Shown: positions 43,882 to 53,320 of the stretch, piece after piece
How positions within the stretch are numbered: position 1 is the first letter of the stretch
How the letters are laid out: every line of letters starts with the position of its first letter
DNA from: Kineococcus rhizosphaerae
Lineage (GTDB): Bacteria; Actinomycetota; Actinomycetes; Actinomycetales; Kineococcaceae
DNA length: 64,000 nucleotides
Direction of reading: 5' to 3'
Assembly (NCBI RefSeq): GCF_003002055.1
Contig: NZ_PVZF01000004.1
Location: 248,001 to 312,000, forward strand
The notes under the pieces: generated by a model
Databases searched by the model: none
What the model saw: the letters and a program-made list of their open reading frames with translations, nothing else
Told to the model about the DNA's origin: nothing
Program-made: the position numbers and the translations under genes

Positions 43882-45083
43882 GACGTCAGGGTAGAGGCCT
43901 CGTCGGACAGCGCCGCACGCTCGGGGGCGGCCTGGGGGCGGGGTGCCGGGACGACCGGGCGGGGCGCCGCGCGCCGTTCCGCCCACCGCGTCACGGACAG
44001 CAACGGGCGCTCCACCACGGCGTGCGCCAGCAGGCCCGCGACCTGGCACGCGAGGAAGACGGCGACCACGACGACGACCTGCAGCGCCGTCCCGGCCGCG
44101 CCGCCGGGTCGCGGCAGGACCCGGCCCAGCACGATCGCGGCGACGGTGACGAGCGGCACGTGCACGAGGTACAGGGAGTAGGAGGCGTCCCCGAGGCGGC
44201 CCAGCAGCGCGGGGACCCGCAGCCGCCCCTCCTGCTCCAGGACGGCCAGGCCGCTGACGGCGAGGGCGGCCCCCGTCCCCAGCGCGAGCGCCGAGGTCAG
44301 GCCCGTGGCGGTCAGGGGCCCGCGCAGCGCCAGGTCGACCCAGCTCACGACGAGCACGGCGAGCCCGCCGCCCAGCAGCACCGCTCCGCGCCCGCCCGCC
44401 CGGCCGCTGACGAGGAACCACCCCGCCAGGACGCCGAGCCCGAACTCGAGGTTGATCGGGTTCGCGGCGACCTGCAGCCACGGGGAAGCGCCGGCCGGGA
44501 CGAGGAACCCGCCGACGAGGACGGCCGCCAGCCAGCCGGCGAGCACGGCCCGGGCCGCCCACCGCCCGGCGCGCCCGGCCAGAAGGGACAGCGCGAAGAC
44601 GAGGTAGAAGCCCATCTCGTGGACCAGGGTCCAGCCCACGAGCAGCAGCGCCTCACCCCGCTGCGGCAGCAGCGCGAAGCTCGCGAGCAGGCTGGTGGGT
44701 TCGCCGTTGCCGTGCACGAGGCCGGGGGCGGCCAGGACGACGGCCAGCAGGACGAGGGAGACGGCCCAGTACAGCGGGTAGACGCGGCTGGCGCGGCGCC
44801 ACGCGAAGCGGGCCACCGAGGGCCGCGGGGCGCCGGCGAAGAGCGCACCGCCGGCGGTGACGGCCATGACGAAGCCGCTGAGGACGAAGAAGAGGTCGAC
44901 CCCGGACTGCGCCGGCCACCAGACGGGCTGCAGGAGGGAGGTGCCGAACACCTTGTGCTCGAAGGCCGTCGGGCCGCCGAGGTGGACGAGGACGATCAGC
45001 GAGGCGGCGACGGCGCGCACGGCCTGCAGGCTCGTCAACCGGCCGACGGGGCGCGGCTGCGGGCGGCGGGTCATCTGGGTCAC
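43878..45083 (-). CDS. acyltransferase 3 family membrane protein (OafA-like)
   Basis: A 401-residue protein with about ten hydrophobic helices. Family features are LTSLQAVRAVAASLIVLVH with the catalytic His, SGFVMAV, RRASRVYPLYW and VHVPLVTV near the end. These proteins O-acylate extracellular sugars or peptidoglycan. No SGNH domain is attached. GTG 45083 and ATG 45074 are both possible starts. Its stop overlaps the tmk start, linking it unusually to DNA precursor synthesis. Confidence 0.88.
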   Translation of the reverse strand: MTQMTRRPQPRPVGRLTSLQAVRAVAASLIVLVHLGGPTAFEHKVFGTSLLQPVWWPAQSGVDLFFVLSGFVMAVTAGGALFAGAPRPSVARFAWRRASRVYPLYWAVSLVLLAVVLAAPGLVHGNGEPTSLLASFALLPQRGEALLLVGWTLVHEMGFYLVFALSLLAGRAGRWAARAVLAGWLAAVLVGGFLVPAGASPWLQVAANPINLEFGLGVLAGWFLVSGRAGGRGAVLLGGGLAVLVVSWVDLALRGPLTATGLTSALALGTGAALAVSGLAVLEQEGRLRVPALLGRLGDASYSLYLVHVPLVTVAAIVLGRVLPRPGGAAGTALQVVVVVAVFLACQVAGLLAHAVVERPLLSVTRWAERRAAPRPVVPAPRPQAAPERAALSDEASTLTS

Positions 45084-45153
45084 GAGGAGCGACCCTGGCC
45101 GGACCCACCCGACGGCCGGGGCCGATCGCGGTCACGTCACCCGGAAGCCCAGC

Positions 45154-45182
45154 GAGGTTCGACGCAGCGTGCGTCGAACCTC
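45154..45182 (-). terminator. hairpin terminator downstream of topA
   Basis: A perfect 13-bp stem (GAGGTTCGACGCA and TGCGTCGAACCTC) with a 3-nt loop, 23 bp past the topA stop and before the acyltransferase start. Confidence 0.75.
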
Positions 45183-45204
45183 ACCGGGTGTGCTTCGTCG
45201 GGGC

Positions 45205-48027
45205 TCAGGCCTCGGCGGCGGCCGTCTTCTTGGCCGGGGCCCGCTTCGCCGTCGTCTTCTTGGCCGTCGTCTTCTTCGCGGCGGCCTTCTTCGCGGTCTT
45301 CTTGACCGGCCCCTTCGCGCGCTTCTCGGCGAGCAGCTCGGCGGCGCGTTCCAGCGTCACCGTCTCGGGGTCGTCGTCCTTGCGCAGCGTGGCGTTGGTG
45401 GTGCCGTCGGTCGCGTACGGCCCGAACCGGCCGTCCTTGATCACGACGGGCTGGCCGGACTCGGGGTCGGGGCCGAGCTCCTTGAGCGGGGGCTTGGCCA
45501 CCGCCCCGCGCCGCGTCTTGGGCTGGGCGTAGATCGCCAGCGCCTCGGGCAGCGTGATGGAGAAGATCTGGTCCTCGGACTCCAGGGAACGCGAGTCCGT
45601 GCCCTTCTTCAGGTACGGGCCGTAGCGGCCGTTCTGCGCGGTGATCTCGTCACCGGACTCGGGGTCGGCACCGACCACGCGCGGCAGCGACAGCAGCTGC
45701 AGGGCCTGCTCCAGGGTGACGGTGTCGACCGACATGTCCTTGAACAGCGAGCCCGTGCGGGGCTTGGCCTTGGCGGCCTTCTTGGCGGCGCGCTTCTTCG
45801 GCGCCCCCTCCGCGACCGGCTCGGGCGCGGGCTCGTCCTCGACGAGCTCGGTGACGTACGGGCCGTAGCGCCCGACGCGCGCCACGACCGTGCGGCCCGT
45901 CTCCGGGTCCTGGCCGAGGACGTTGTCGCCCTCGGACTGCGTCGTGAGCAGCTCGTACGCCTTGTCGACGGTCATCTCGTCGGGGGCGATGTCCTCGGGC
46001 ACGCTCGCCTTGAGCAGCTCGCCGGTCTCGCGGTCCGGGCCCTCCAGGTAGGGGCCGTAGCGCCCCACGCGCAGGACGATGCCCTCCCCGATCGGGACGG
46101 TCGAGATCTCGCGGGCGTCGATCGCCCCGAGGTCGTCGGCCAGGCCCTTGATGCCGTCGAGCTCGGCCGAACCGTCCCCCGCGGGGGCGTCCGGGCCGCC
46201 GGCGACGGCGCTGGTGGTCGGCCCGTCGGCGCCGAAGTAGAACTTCGTCAGCCAGTCGACGCGTTCGGCCTCCCCGCGGCTGATCGCGTCGAGGTCGTTC
46301 TCCATCTCGGCGGTGAAGTCGTAGTCGACGAGCTTGGGGAAGTGCTCCTCCAGCAGCCGCGTCACGGCGAACGCCAGCCAGCTCGGCACCAGGGCCGAGC
46401 CCTTGTACCAGACGTACCCGCGGTCGACGATGGTCGAGATGATCGACTGGAACGTCGAGGGGCGCCCGATCCCCTTCTCCTCCAGCGTCTTGATGAGGCT
46501 GGCCTCGGTGTAGCGCGCCGGCGGCGTCGTCTCGTGCCCGTCGGCGGCCAGGTCGCGGGCCGTGAGCGCGTCGCCCGCCACCACCTGCGGCAGGCGGCGG
46601 TCCTCGTCGCCGGAGCCCTCGTCGTCGCGGGTCGCGTCGCGGCCCTCCTCGTAGGCGGCGAGGAACCCGCGGAACGTGATGATCGTGCCCGAGGCCGAGA
46701 ACTCGACGTCACGGCCGTCGGCCGTCGTCGCCCCCAGCCGGACGGTGGCGGTGGTCCCGCGGGCGTCGTGCATCTGGGAGGCGACGGTCCGCTTCCAGAT
46801 GAGGTCGTAGAGGCGGAACTCGTCGCCGCGCAGCTCGCCGGAGACCTGCGCCGGGGTGCGGAAGTTCTCCCCCGCCGGGCGGATCGCCTCGTGGCCCTCC
46901 TGCGCGTTCTTCGCCTTCGACGTGTAGTTGCGCGGGGCGTCCGGCACGTACTCGGGCCCGTACAGCTCACGGGCCTGCGACCGGGCCGCGGCCAGCGCCT
47001 GCGCCGACAGCTGGATCGAGTCGGTGCGCATGTAGGTGATGTAGCCGCGCTCGTACAGGCCCTGCGCGGTCCGCATGGTCTGCCGGGCGTTCAGCCGCAG
47101 CTTGCGGGAGGCCTCCTGCTGCAGCGTGGAGGTGATGAACGGCGCCGCCGGGCGCCGCGTGTACGGCTTCTCCTCGACCCCGCGGACGGCGAAGTCGGCG
47201 TCCTGCAGCCCCGCGACGATGGCCTGCGCGGCCGCGACGTCGAGGTGGGCGACGTTCTGCGTCTTCAGCGTGCCGTCGTCGTTGAAGTCGCGGCCCGAGG
47301 CCACGCGCCTGCCCTCGACCTGCGACAGCTTCGCGGCGAACGCGCTGTCGCCCTCGGGCTGGAAGGTCCCGGTGATGTCGGCGTAGCCGGCGGCGACGAA
47401 CGCCATCCGCTCGCGCTCGCGCTCGACGCACAGCCGGGTCGCCACCGACTGCACGCGGCCGGCGGACAGGCCCGCGCGGACCTTGCGCCATAGCACCGGC
47501 GACAGCTCGTAGCCGTAGAGGCGGTCCAGGATGCGGCGGGTCTCCTGGGCGTCGACGAGCCGGTCGTCGATGTCGCGCAGCTCCTGCACGGCCTGCTGGA
47601 TGGCCTCGCGGGTGATCTCGCCGAAGACCATGCGGCGGTAAGGGATGCGGGGTTCGAGGGCCTGCACGAGGTGCCAGGCGATGGCCTCGCCCTCGCGGTC
47701 GCGGTCGGTGGCGAGGATGAGCTCGTCGGCGTCCTTGAGGGCGCGCTTGAGCTCGGAGACCTTCTTCTTCTTGTCGTTGTCGACGACGTAGTAGGGCTCG
47801 AAGCCGTGGTCGACGTCGACCGCGAACTTGGCGAAGGGGCCCTTCTTCATGTCCTCGGGCAGCTGCGAGGGCTGCGGCAGGTCGCGGATGTGGCCGACGG
47901 AGGCCTCCACCACGTACCCGGGACCGAGGTAGTTGGAGATGTTCTTGACCTTGTTCGGCGACTCGACGATCACCAGCCGGCGCAGTCCGTCTCCGGACGA
48001 CTCGGTTGCCTGGGACTTGCCCGCCAC
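45205..48027 (-). CDS. topA: DNA topoisomerase I
   Basis: A 940-residue type IA topoisomerase. TOPRIM begins LVIVESPNKVKNI with ATDRDREGEAIAWH; the catalytic tyrosine is in GYITYMRTDS (about 330). Instead of zinc fingers, the C-terminal part has about four GRYGPYL repeats, then a Lys/Ala-rich tail (KKTAKKAAAKKTT), as in mycobacteria and streptomycetes. It relaxes negative supercoils. GTG 48027 is used, with AGGA upstream. topA-tmk-holB proximity is standard in actinobacteria. Confidence 0.97.
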   Translation of the reverse strand: MAGKSQATESSGDGLRRLVIVESPNKVKNISNYLGPGYVVEASVGHIRDLPQPSQLPEDMKKGPFAKFAVDVDHGFEPYYVVDNDKKKKVSELKRALKDADELILATDRDREGEAIAWHLVQALEPRIPYRRMVFGEITREAIQQAVQELRDIDDRLVDAQETRRILDRLYGYELSPVLWRKVRAGLSAGRVQSVATRLCVERERERMAFVAAGYADITGTFQPEGDSAFAAKLSQVEGRRVASGRDFNDDGTLKTQNVAHLDVAAAQAIVAGLQDADFAVRGVEEKPYTRRPAAPFITSTLQQEASRKLRLNARQTMRTAQGLYERGYITYMRTDSIQLSAQALAAARSQARELYGPEYVPDAPRNYTSKAKNAQEGHEAIRPAGENFRTPAQVSGELRGDEFRLYDLIWKRTVASQMHDARGTTATVRLGATTADGRDVEFSASGTIITFRGFLAAYEEGRDATRDDEGSGDEDRRLPQVVAGDALTARDLAADGHETTPPARYTEASLIKTLEEKGIGRPSTFQSIISTIVDRGYVWYKGSALVPSWLAFAVTRLLEEHFPKLVDYDFTAEMENDLDAISRGEAERVDWLTKFYFGADGPTTSAVAGGPDAPAGDGSAELDGIKGLADDLGAIDAREISTVPIGEGIVLRVGRYGPYLEGPDRETGELLKASVPEDIAPDEMTVDKAYELLTTQSEGDNVLGQDPETGRTVVARVGRYGPYVTELVEDEPAPEPVAEGAPKKRAAKKAAKAKPRTGSLFKDMSVDTVTLEQALQLLSLPRVVGADPESGDEITAQNGRYGPYLKKGTDSRSLESEDQIFSITLPEALAIYAQPKTRRGAVAKPPLKELGPDPESGQPVVIKDGRFGPYATDGTTNATLRKDDDPETVTLERAAELLAEKRAKGPVKKTAKKAAAKKTTAKKTTAKRAPAKKTAAAEA

Positions 48028-48218
48028 TGGTCCTGCCTCTCACCTTCGGATCGCTGCCCCGGGCGCCGCTTCCCGACCCCCCGGTCGTCACGCCCTGTCG
48101 AGCACTCTCGCACGCCGCCCCGCCACCGTGTGCACCGGCGACCGTGCTGATCGTGCGCGAACAATGTGCCACGCCGCGCCGCCCGGGACGCAACCGGCGG
48201 GGGTCGGGGCGCCGGGTC

Positions 48219-48271
48219 CGGACCGTTGACGCATCGGTACGAACCTTTCGCACCGATGCGTCAACGGTCCG
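48219..48271. repeat. 53-bp palindromic element, type B, intergenic
   Basis: Two perfect 20-bp arms (starting CGGACCGTTGACGCATCGG) around a 13-nt centre. It lies 11 bp beyond the stop of the methyltransferase gene (minus strand) and may terminate it. The rest of 48028-48282 shows no clear gene. Confidence 0.92.
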
Positions 48272-48282
48272 CCAGGGACACC

Positions 48283-49803
48283 TCAGGGCAGCAGCAGGAA
48301 CCCGTCCTCCACCAGCGAGCGCACCCGCGGGTACAGCCGCGCCCGGACGTCGCCGACGGCCTCCTCGCCCAGCACCGCGAGCCCGGCGGTGATCTGCCCC
48401 ACCGTCAGCTCCCCGTCGCAGGCCCCGACGAGCCCGGCGAGGTCGCCGTCGACCTGGGCGACGCGGCGCAGGCCGCCGCCCTGGCGCAGCAGCACAATGC
48501 GCGGGTCGGGGTCGCCGGGGGTGTGGAAGCGCTCGTCGGTGACGTCGGGGGCGACCCGCAGCGTCAGCTCGCCCGGGTCGTCCACCGCCGCGAGCCGGTC
48601 GTGGGCGGCCAGCCCCGCGGCGAAGACCTCCCCGAGCGGGTCGGACAGGGCGGCGAGGTTCTCCTCGAACCGCCGCAGCGGCGCACCGTCGCGCGCCGGC
48701 CGGCGCAGGGTGACGACGCCGAAGCCGACGCCGGTGACCCCGCGCGCGGCGAAGTCGTCGAGCCAGGCGGTGTACAGCTCGTCGAAGCGCGGCCCCGGGC
48801 GCTGCCCGCCGTCGCGGATCCACGTCTCGGCGTACAGCGCGGGGTCGGCGACCTCGCGCTGGACGACCCACGCGTCCAGCCCGGTGCCCTCCAGCCAGGA
48901 CTCCACCCGCTGCGACCAGCTCTGCCCGTCGTGCAGCTCCCAGTTGCCCAGCAGCTGCGCGACGCCGCCGGGTTCCAGGACCGACCCGACCGACCCGACG
49001 AGCCGCGCGACGAGGGAGTCGCCCGGCATCCCGCCGTCGCGGTACTCGTAGGTGGGGACGGCGTCGGTGCGCGGGGTGATGACGAACGGCGGGTTGGACA
49101 CGACCAGCCCGAACCGCTCCCCCTCCTCGACCGGCTCGAGCAGCGAGCCGTGCCGCAGGTCGAGGGCCACCTCGTTGAGCGCGGCGTTGACGGCCGCGAG
49201 GTCCAGGGCCCGCTCGGAGGTGTCCGTCGCGGTGACGCGGCGGGCGTGCCGCGAGGCGTGCAGCGCCTGGATCCCGCAGCCGGTGCCGACGTCGAGGACC
49301 CGGTCCACGGGCGTGCGCACGGTCGCCGAGGCCAGGGTCAGCGAGGCGCCGCCGACGCCGAGGACGTGGTCGGCGGACAGCTCGTGGCCGGTGGCGAGCT
49401 CGCCGAGGTCGCTGACGAGCCACCAGTGCGCGACCCCCCCACCGTCGGACAGGGCGTCGTCCACGGAGTACGGCCGCAGGTCCACCAGGGGCCGCACCTC
49501 GTCCCCGGGGGCCGACCCGGCGGCCGCGACCAGCCCGAGGGCCGCCGCACCCGCCGTCCCCGTGCGGGGCAGCGCCGCGTCGAGCTCGGCGCGGGTGACG
49601 GCCTGCCCGAGCGTCGCGCACCGCAGCAGCACGGCGGCGGGTTCGCGCGAACCGGCCGTCGCCCGCAGCGCGGGCAACGGCTGTTCGCGGTCCAGGGCCG
49701 CCGAGGCGACGTCGCCGACGAGCTCACCGACCCCGTCGACCGTGTAGTTCGCCGCGCGCAGGTCCTCGCGCAGACCGGCGAGGAGTTCTCTGGGATCGCT
49801 CAC
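48283..49803 (-). CDS. class I methyltransferase, DUF7059/PrmC-like
   Basis: A 506-residue protein: an N-terminal helical domain (about 1-130), a Rossmann methyltransferase with VLDVGTGCGIQALHA (169-183) and the N6/N5-methylase motif SNPPFV (236-241), then a long C-terminal domain of unknown role. The NPPF motif means it methylates a planar amide or amine nitrogen, for example in protein or nucleic acid. This architecture is common in actinobacteria next to topA/hppA-type loci. Confidence 0.88.
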   Translation of the reverse strand: MSDPRELLAGLREDLRAANYTVDGVGELVGDVASAALDREQPLPALRATAGSREPAAVLLRCATLGQAVTRAELDAALPRTGTAGAAALGLVAAAGSAPGDEVRPLVDLRPYSVDDALSDGGGVAHWWLVSDLGELATGHELSADHVLGVGGASLTLASATVRTPVDRVLDVGTGCGIQALHASRHARRVTATDTSERALDLAAVNAALNEVALDLRHGSLLEPVEEGERFGLVVSNPPFVITPRTDAVPTYEYRDGGMPGDSLVARLVGSVGSVLEPGGVAQLLGNWELHDGQSWSQRVESWLEGTGLDAWVVQREVADPALYAETWIRDGGQRPGPRFDELYTAWLDDFAARGVTGVGFGVVTLRRPARDGAPLRRFEENLAALSDPLGEVFAAGLAAHDRLAAVDDPGELTLRVAPDVTDERFHTPGDPDPRIVLLRQGGGLRRVAQVDGDLAGLVGACDGELTVGQITAGLAVLGEEAVGDVRARLYPRVRSLVEDGFLLLP

Positions 49804-49822
49804 GCGGGGCGAGTCTGCCAGT

Positions 49823-52174
49823 TCAGGGCAGTCGCCCGGCTCCCTGGTCGGTGCGCAGGTCCACGTTCGTGGCCGGGTCCGCCGGGCCGGTGGGGGCGGC
49901 CATGTCGACGCGGCGCACCTTGCTGGACACGACGGCCGCGACGATCACGACGACCGCCACGAGGGCGATGCCGTAGCGCAACCAGGCGTTGGCGTCCGCC
50001 CCGACGGTCAGGGTCACGACCGCGGGGGCCACCAGCAGCGCCACGAGGTTCATCACCTTGATGAGCGGGTTGATGGCCGGCCCGGCGGTGTCCTTGAACG
50101 GGTCCCCGACGGTGTCGCCGATGACGGTCGCGGCGTGCGCGTCCGACCCCTTGCCCCCGTGCAGGCCGTCCTCGACGAGCTTCTTGGCGTTGTCCCACGC
50201 GCCGCCGGCGTTGGCCAGGAACACGGCCATGAGCACCCCGGCCCCGATCGCCCCGCCGAGGAACCCGGCCAGCGGCGCGACCCCGAGGCCGAACCCGACG
50301 GCGATGGGCGAGAACGCGGCGAGCAGGCCGGGGGTGGCCAGTTCGCGCAGCGCGTCCCGGGTGCACAGGTCGACGACGCGCCCGTGGTCGGGCTGCTCGG
50401 TGCCGTCCATGATCCCGGGGTGGTCGGCGAACTGCTTGCGGACCTCCAGGACGACGGCGCCGGCCGAGCGGCCGACCGCGTTGATCGCCAGGCCGGCGAA
50501 GAGGAACACGACGGCCGCACCCAGCAGCACCCCGACCAGGGTCGTGGGGGTGGAGATCCGGAAGTCGGCCAGCGTGCTCGTCACGTACGCCGAGGGCTGA
50601 GCGATGGCGACCGCGACCTCCGAGATCCGGTTCGTCACGGCGTCCTGGTAGGAACCGAACAACGCCGTCGCCGCCAGCACGGCCGTCGCGATGGCGATGC
50701 CCTTGGTCACGGCCTTGGTGGTGTTCCCGACCGCGTCCAGCTCGGTGAGGACCGCGGCCCCCTCGCCGTCGACGTCGCCGCTCATCTCGGCGATGCCCTG
50801 CGCGTTGTCGCTGACGGGCCCGAAGGTGTCCATCGCGACGATGACGCCGACCGTGGTCAGCAACCCGCACCCGGCGAGGGCGACGAGGAACATGGCCAGC
50901 GCGAGGACGCCGCCGGCGAGCACGAACGCGAAGAACACGGCACCGGCGATGACCAGGGTCGTGTAGACGGCCGACTCCAGCCCGAGGCCGATCCCGGACA
51001 GGACGACCGTCGCGGCCCCGGTCACCGAGGACCCCGCGACGTCCCTCGTGGGTTTCCCCTCGGTGCCCGTGTAGTGGCCGGTGAGGAAGAGGATGAGCAC
51101 GGCCAGCAGGATCCCGAGGAACACCGCGGCGAAGGCGATCAGCCGCGGGTCGCCGTTGAGCGAGGCGATCGTGGTCGAGGCCCCCTGCAGCTCGGAGAAG
51201 CGGCTGGGCAGGAACGCGAAGCAGGCGATCGCGGTGCCGACGAGGGCGACGACGGCCGAGAGGTAGAAGCCGTTCTGGATCGAGGTCAGGCCGCTGACCC
51301 CGGGCCGGGCCCGGACCAGCACGACCCCCAGGGCCGCGGTGATCGCCCCGATCGCGGGGACCAGCAACGGCAGGACCAGGCCGTCCTCCCCGATGGCGGC
51401 GCTGCCGAGGATGACGGCCGCGACGATCGTCACGGCGTAGGACTCGAACAGGTCGGCCGCCATCCCGGCGCAGTCGCCCACGTTGTCGCCCACGTTGTCG
51501 GCGATCGTGGCGGGGTTGCGCGGGTCGTCCTCGGGGATGCCCTGCTCGATCTTGCCGACGAGGTCGGCCCCGACGTCGGCGGCCTTGGTGAAGATGCCGC
51601 CGCCCACGCGCATGAACATGGCCAGCAGCGCCGCGCCGAAACCGAAACCCTCCAGGACCGTGGGGGCGTCGGGGCCGAAGGCGAGGACCGCGACGGAGGC
51701 CCCGAGCAGACCGAGGCCCACGGTGGTCATGCCGACGACGCCGCCGGTGCGGAACGCGATCCGCATGCCCTCCTCGCGCCCGCCGGAGGCGTTGCGCGCG
51801 GCCGCGGCGACGCGCACGTTCGCGCGCACGGCCAGCGACATCCCCAGGTAGCCGATGGCGGAGGAGAATCCGGCCCCGACGACGAAGGCGACGCTGCGCG
51901 CCGCGCGCAGGTCCCAGCCGTCCGCGGGCAGCGCCAGCAGCAGGATCAGGACGGCGACGGCGAACCAGGCCAGGGTCCGGAACTGCCGGCGCAGGTAGGC
52001 CGAGGCGCCGCTCTGGACGGCGCCCGCGATGGCCTGCATGCGTTCGGTCCCCTCGCCCGCGGCGAGGACCTGTCGTCGGAAGACGTAGGCGGCGGCCAGG
52101 GCCAGGACGGAGATGATCGCGACGGCGACAGCGATCCCCTGGGCGGAACTCGACAGGCTCTCGGGCACGGGCAC
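49823..52174 (-). CDS. hppA: membrane-bound H+-translocating pyrophosphatase, K+-independent type
   Basis: A 783-residue protein with about sixteen hydrophobic segments. Catalytic signatures: GGGIFTKAADVGADLVGK, DNVGDNVGDCAGMAADLFES and DTVGDPFKDTAGPAINPLIK. The K+-dependence position reads GNTTKA (Lys), so the enzyme is K+-independent and pumps H+. It conserves energy from PPi, complementing the soluble Ppa. GTG 52174 follows GAGGAGGAC. Confidence 0.95.
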   Translation of the reverse strand: MPVPESLSSSAQGIAVAVAIISVLALAAAYVFRRQVLAAGEGTERMQAIAGAVQSGASAYLRRQFRTLAWFAVAVLILLLALPADGWDLRAARSVAFVVGAGFSSAIGYLGMSLAVRANVRVAAAARNASGGREEGMRIAFRTGGVVGMTTVGLGLLGASVAVLAFGPDAPTVLEGFGFGAALLAMFMRVGGGIFTKAADVGADLVGKIEQGIPEDDPRNPATIADNVGDNVGDCAGMAADLFESYAVTIVAAVILGSAAIGEDGLVLPLLVPAIGAITAALGVVLVRARPGVSGLTSIQNGFYLSAVVALVGTAIACFAFLPSRFSELQGASTTIASLNGDPRLIAFAAVFLGILLAVLILFLTGHYTGTEGKPTRDVAGSSVTGAATVVLSGIGLGLESAVYTTLVIAGAVFFAFVLAGGVLALAMFLVALAGCGLLTTVGVIVAMDTFGPVSDNAQGIAEMSGDVDGEGAAVLTELDAVGNTTKAVTKGIAIATAVLAATALFGSYQDAVTNRISEVAVAIAQPSAYVTSTLADFRISTPTTLVGVLLGAAVVFLFAGLAINAVGRSAGAVVLEVRKQFADHPGIMDGTEQPDHGRVVDLCTRDALRELATPGLLAAFSPIAVGFGLGVAPLAGFLGGAIGAGVLMAVFLANAGGAWDNAKKLVEDGLHGGKGSDAHAATVIGDTVGDPFKDTAGPAINPLIKVMNLVALLVAPAVVTLTVGADANAWLRYGIALVAVVVIVAAVVSSKVRRVDMAAPTGPADPATNVDLRTDQGAGRLP

Positions 52175-52283
52175 ACGTCCTCCTCGACGGTGATGACCTC
52201 GTCCAGCAGCGTAGGGCAGTGCCCTCGGGACTGCTACACGCCGCGATCACCCGTCCACCGGAGGTGGTGGTCGCCGGTCCGGG

Positions 52284-52715
52284 TCAGAAGGCCCGGGCCC
52301 CCACGGCGTCACCCGAGGAGAGTTTCCAGCTGAGCCGGAGCCCACCCGACGTACCGGCCTGACCGCTGGAATCGGCCATGCCCGCCATCAGCGCGAGCGA
52401 CAGCGGGTCCTCCGTGGCCAACGGGCCGGGCCCGGCGACCAGGGGCTCGCCGTGCACGTCGCACTGCACGACGGTCACGTCGAGGCCGTCCCGGTCGTCG
52501 CACAACCTCATGTCGACGAGCCCGACCGCCGGTCCCGCCGCCGTCTGCAGGGCACCGCCGGCGACGGCGCGGGCGCACGCCTCACCGATCGCGATGCGGA
52601 TCTCGTCGAGCTGGTCCTCCCCGAAACCGGCCCGCCGGGCCACCGAGACGGCGACGAGCCGCGCGGTGCGCACGTGCTCGGCCATCGGCGAGAACCGCAG
52701 GGTGACGGTGGGCAC
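52284..52715 (-). CDS. anti-sigma-factor-like HATPase domain protein, degenerate
   Basis: GTG 52715 (VPTVTLRFSPMAEHVRTARL) gives 143 residues. It has the SpoIIAB/RsbW layout (helix DEIRIAIGEACARAV, strand, C-terminal GLRLSWKL), but the N-box asparagine is Arg (EACARAV rather than EAxxNAV) and no DxGxG ATP-lid is visible. It therefore likely binds a sigma factor or partner without kinase activity. Directly downstream of the STAS gene (35-bp gap), so a partner-switching pair is likely. Confidence 0.72.
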   Translation of the reverse strand: MPTVTLRFSPMAEHVRTARLVAVSVARRAGFGEDQLDEIRIAIGEACARAVAGGALQTAAGPAVGLVDMRLCDDRDGLDVTVVQCDVHGEPLVAGPGPLATEDPLSLALMAGMADSSGQAGTSGGLRLSWKLSSGDAVGARAF

Positions 52716-52750
52716 GGTCGGGGGTACCTCGTTCCGATCAGGGGTGGAGC

Positions 52751-53119
52751 TCAGGACGTGGCGTTGGCCTCGTCGGACGTCGCCGAGGCCGCGATGGCGT
52801 CGGCCACGGTGTCGTGGATCGGGAAGACCTTCGTCAGGCCCGTGATGCGGAAGACCTTCAGGATCTTCTCCCGCTGGCACACCAGGTGCAACGAGCCGTC
52901 GTGCGACCGGACGCGCTTGAGGCCGCCGACCAGGACGCCGAGACCGGTGGAGTCGAGGAACTCGACGCCCTCCATGTCGACGACCAGGTGGTGGTGGCCG
53001 GCCCCGACGAGTTCGTTGAGCCGCTCGCGCAGGGTGGGCGCGGTGTAGACGTCGATCTCGCCGGACACCTCGACGACGGTCCGGCCGCTCTCCTCGCGGC
53101 TGGTCACCGACAGGTCCAC
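52751..53119 (-). CDS. STAS-domain anti-sigma factor antagonist
   Basis: GTG 53119 ([18 protein letters not shown]) with GGAGGGG 6 nt upstream gives 122 residues, the SpoIIAA/RsbV length. The phosphorylatable serine is in [13 protein letters not shown]. In this family, the serine is phosphorylated by a cognate kinase and dephosphorylated by a PP2C phosphatase; the neighbour lacks the kinase residues, so the kinase must be elsewhere. Followed by the HATPase-like gene and hppA. Confidence 0.93.
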   Translation of the reverse strand: MDLSVTSREESGRTVVEVSGEIDVYTAPTLRERLNELVGAGHHHLVVDMEGVEFLDSTGLGVLVGGLKRVRSHDGSLHLVCQREKILKVFRITGLTKVFPIHDTVADAIAASATSDEANATS

Positions 53120-53320
53120 TGGGACCCCTCCTCGCTGCTGGTCTGCTGCTCGCGGTCGCGCGCAGGTGCGTGCGGTGGCTTGTCCACCCCGTGCGTGTGC
53201 TGTTCTCACGAGGGTCACGCGCGGTGCCCTCCCTGGCATTCAACCATTGCGCTGCGTGAGCGGCCTGTCCAGCGTCGGCGACCGGCGCCACCACCGACCC
53301 CAGGGGCGACACTGTCCGGC

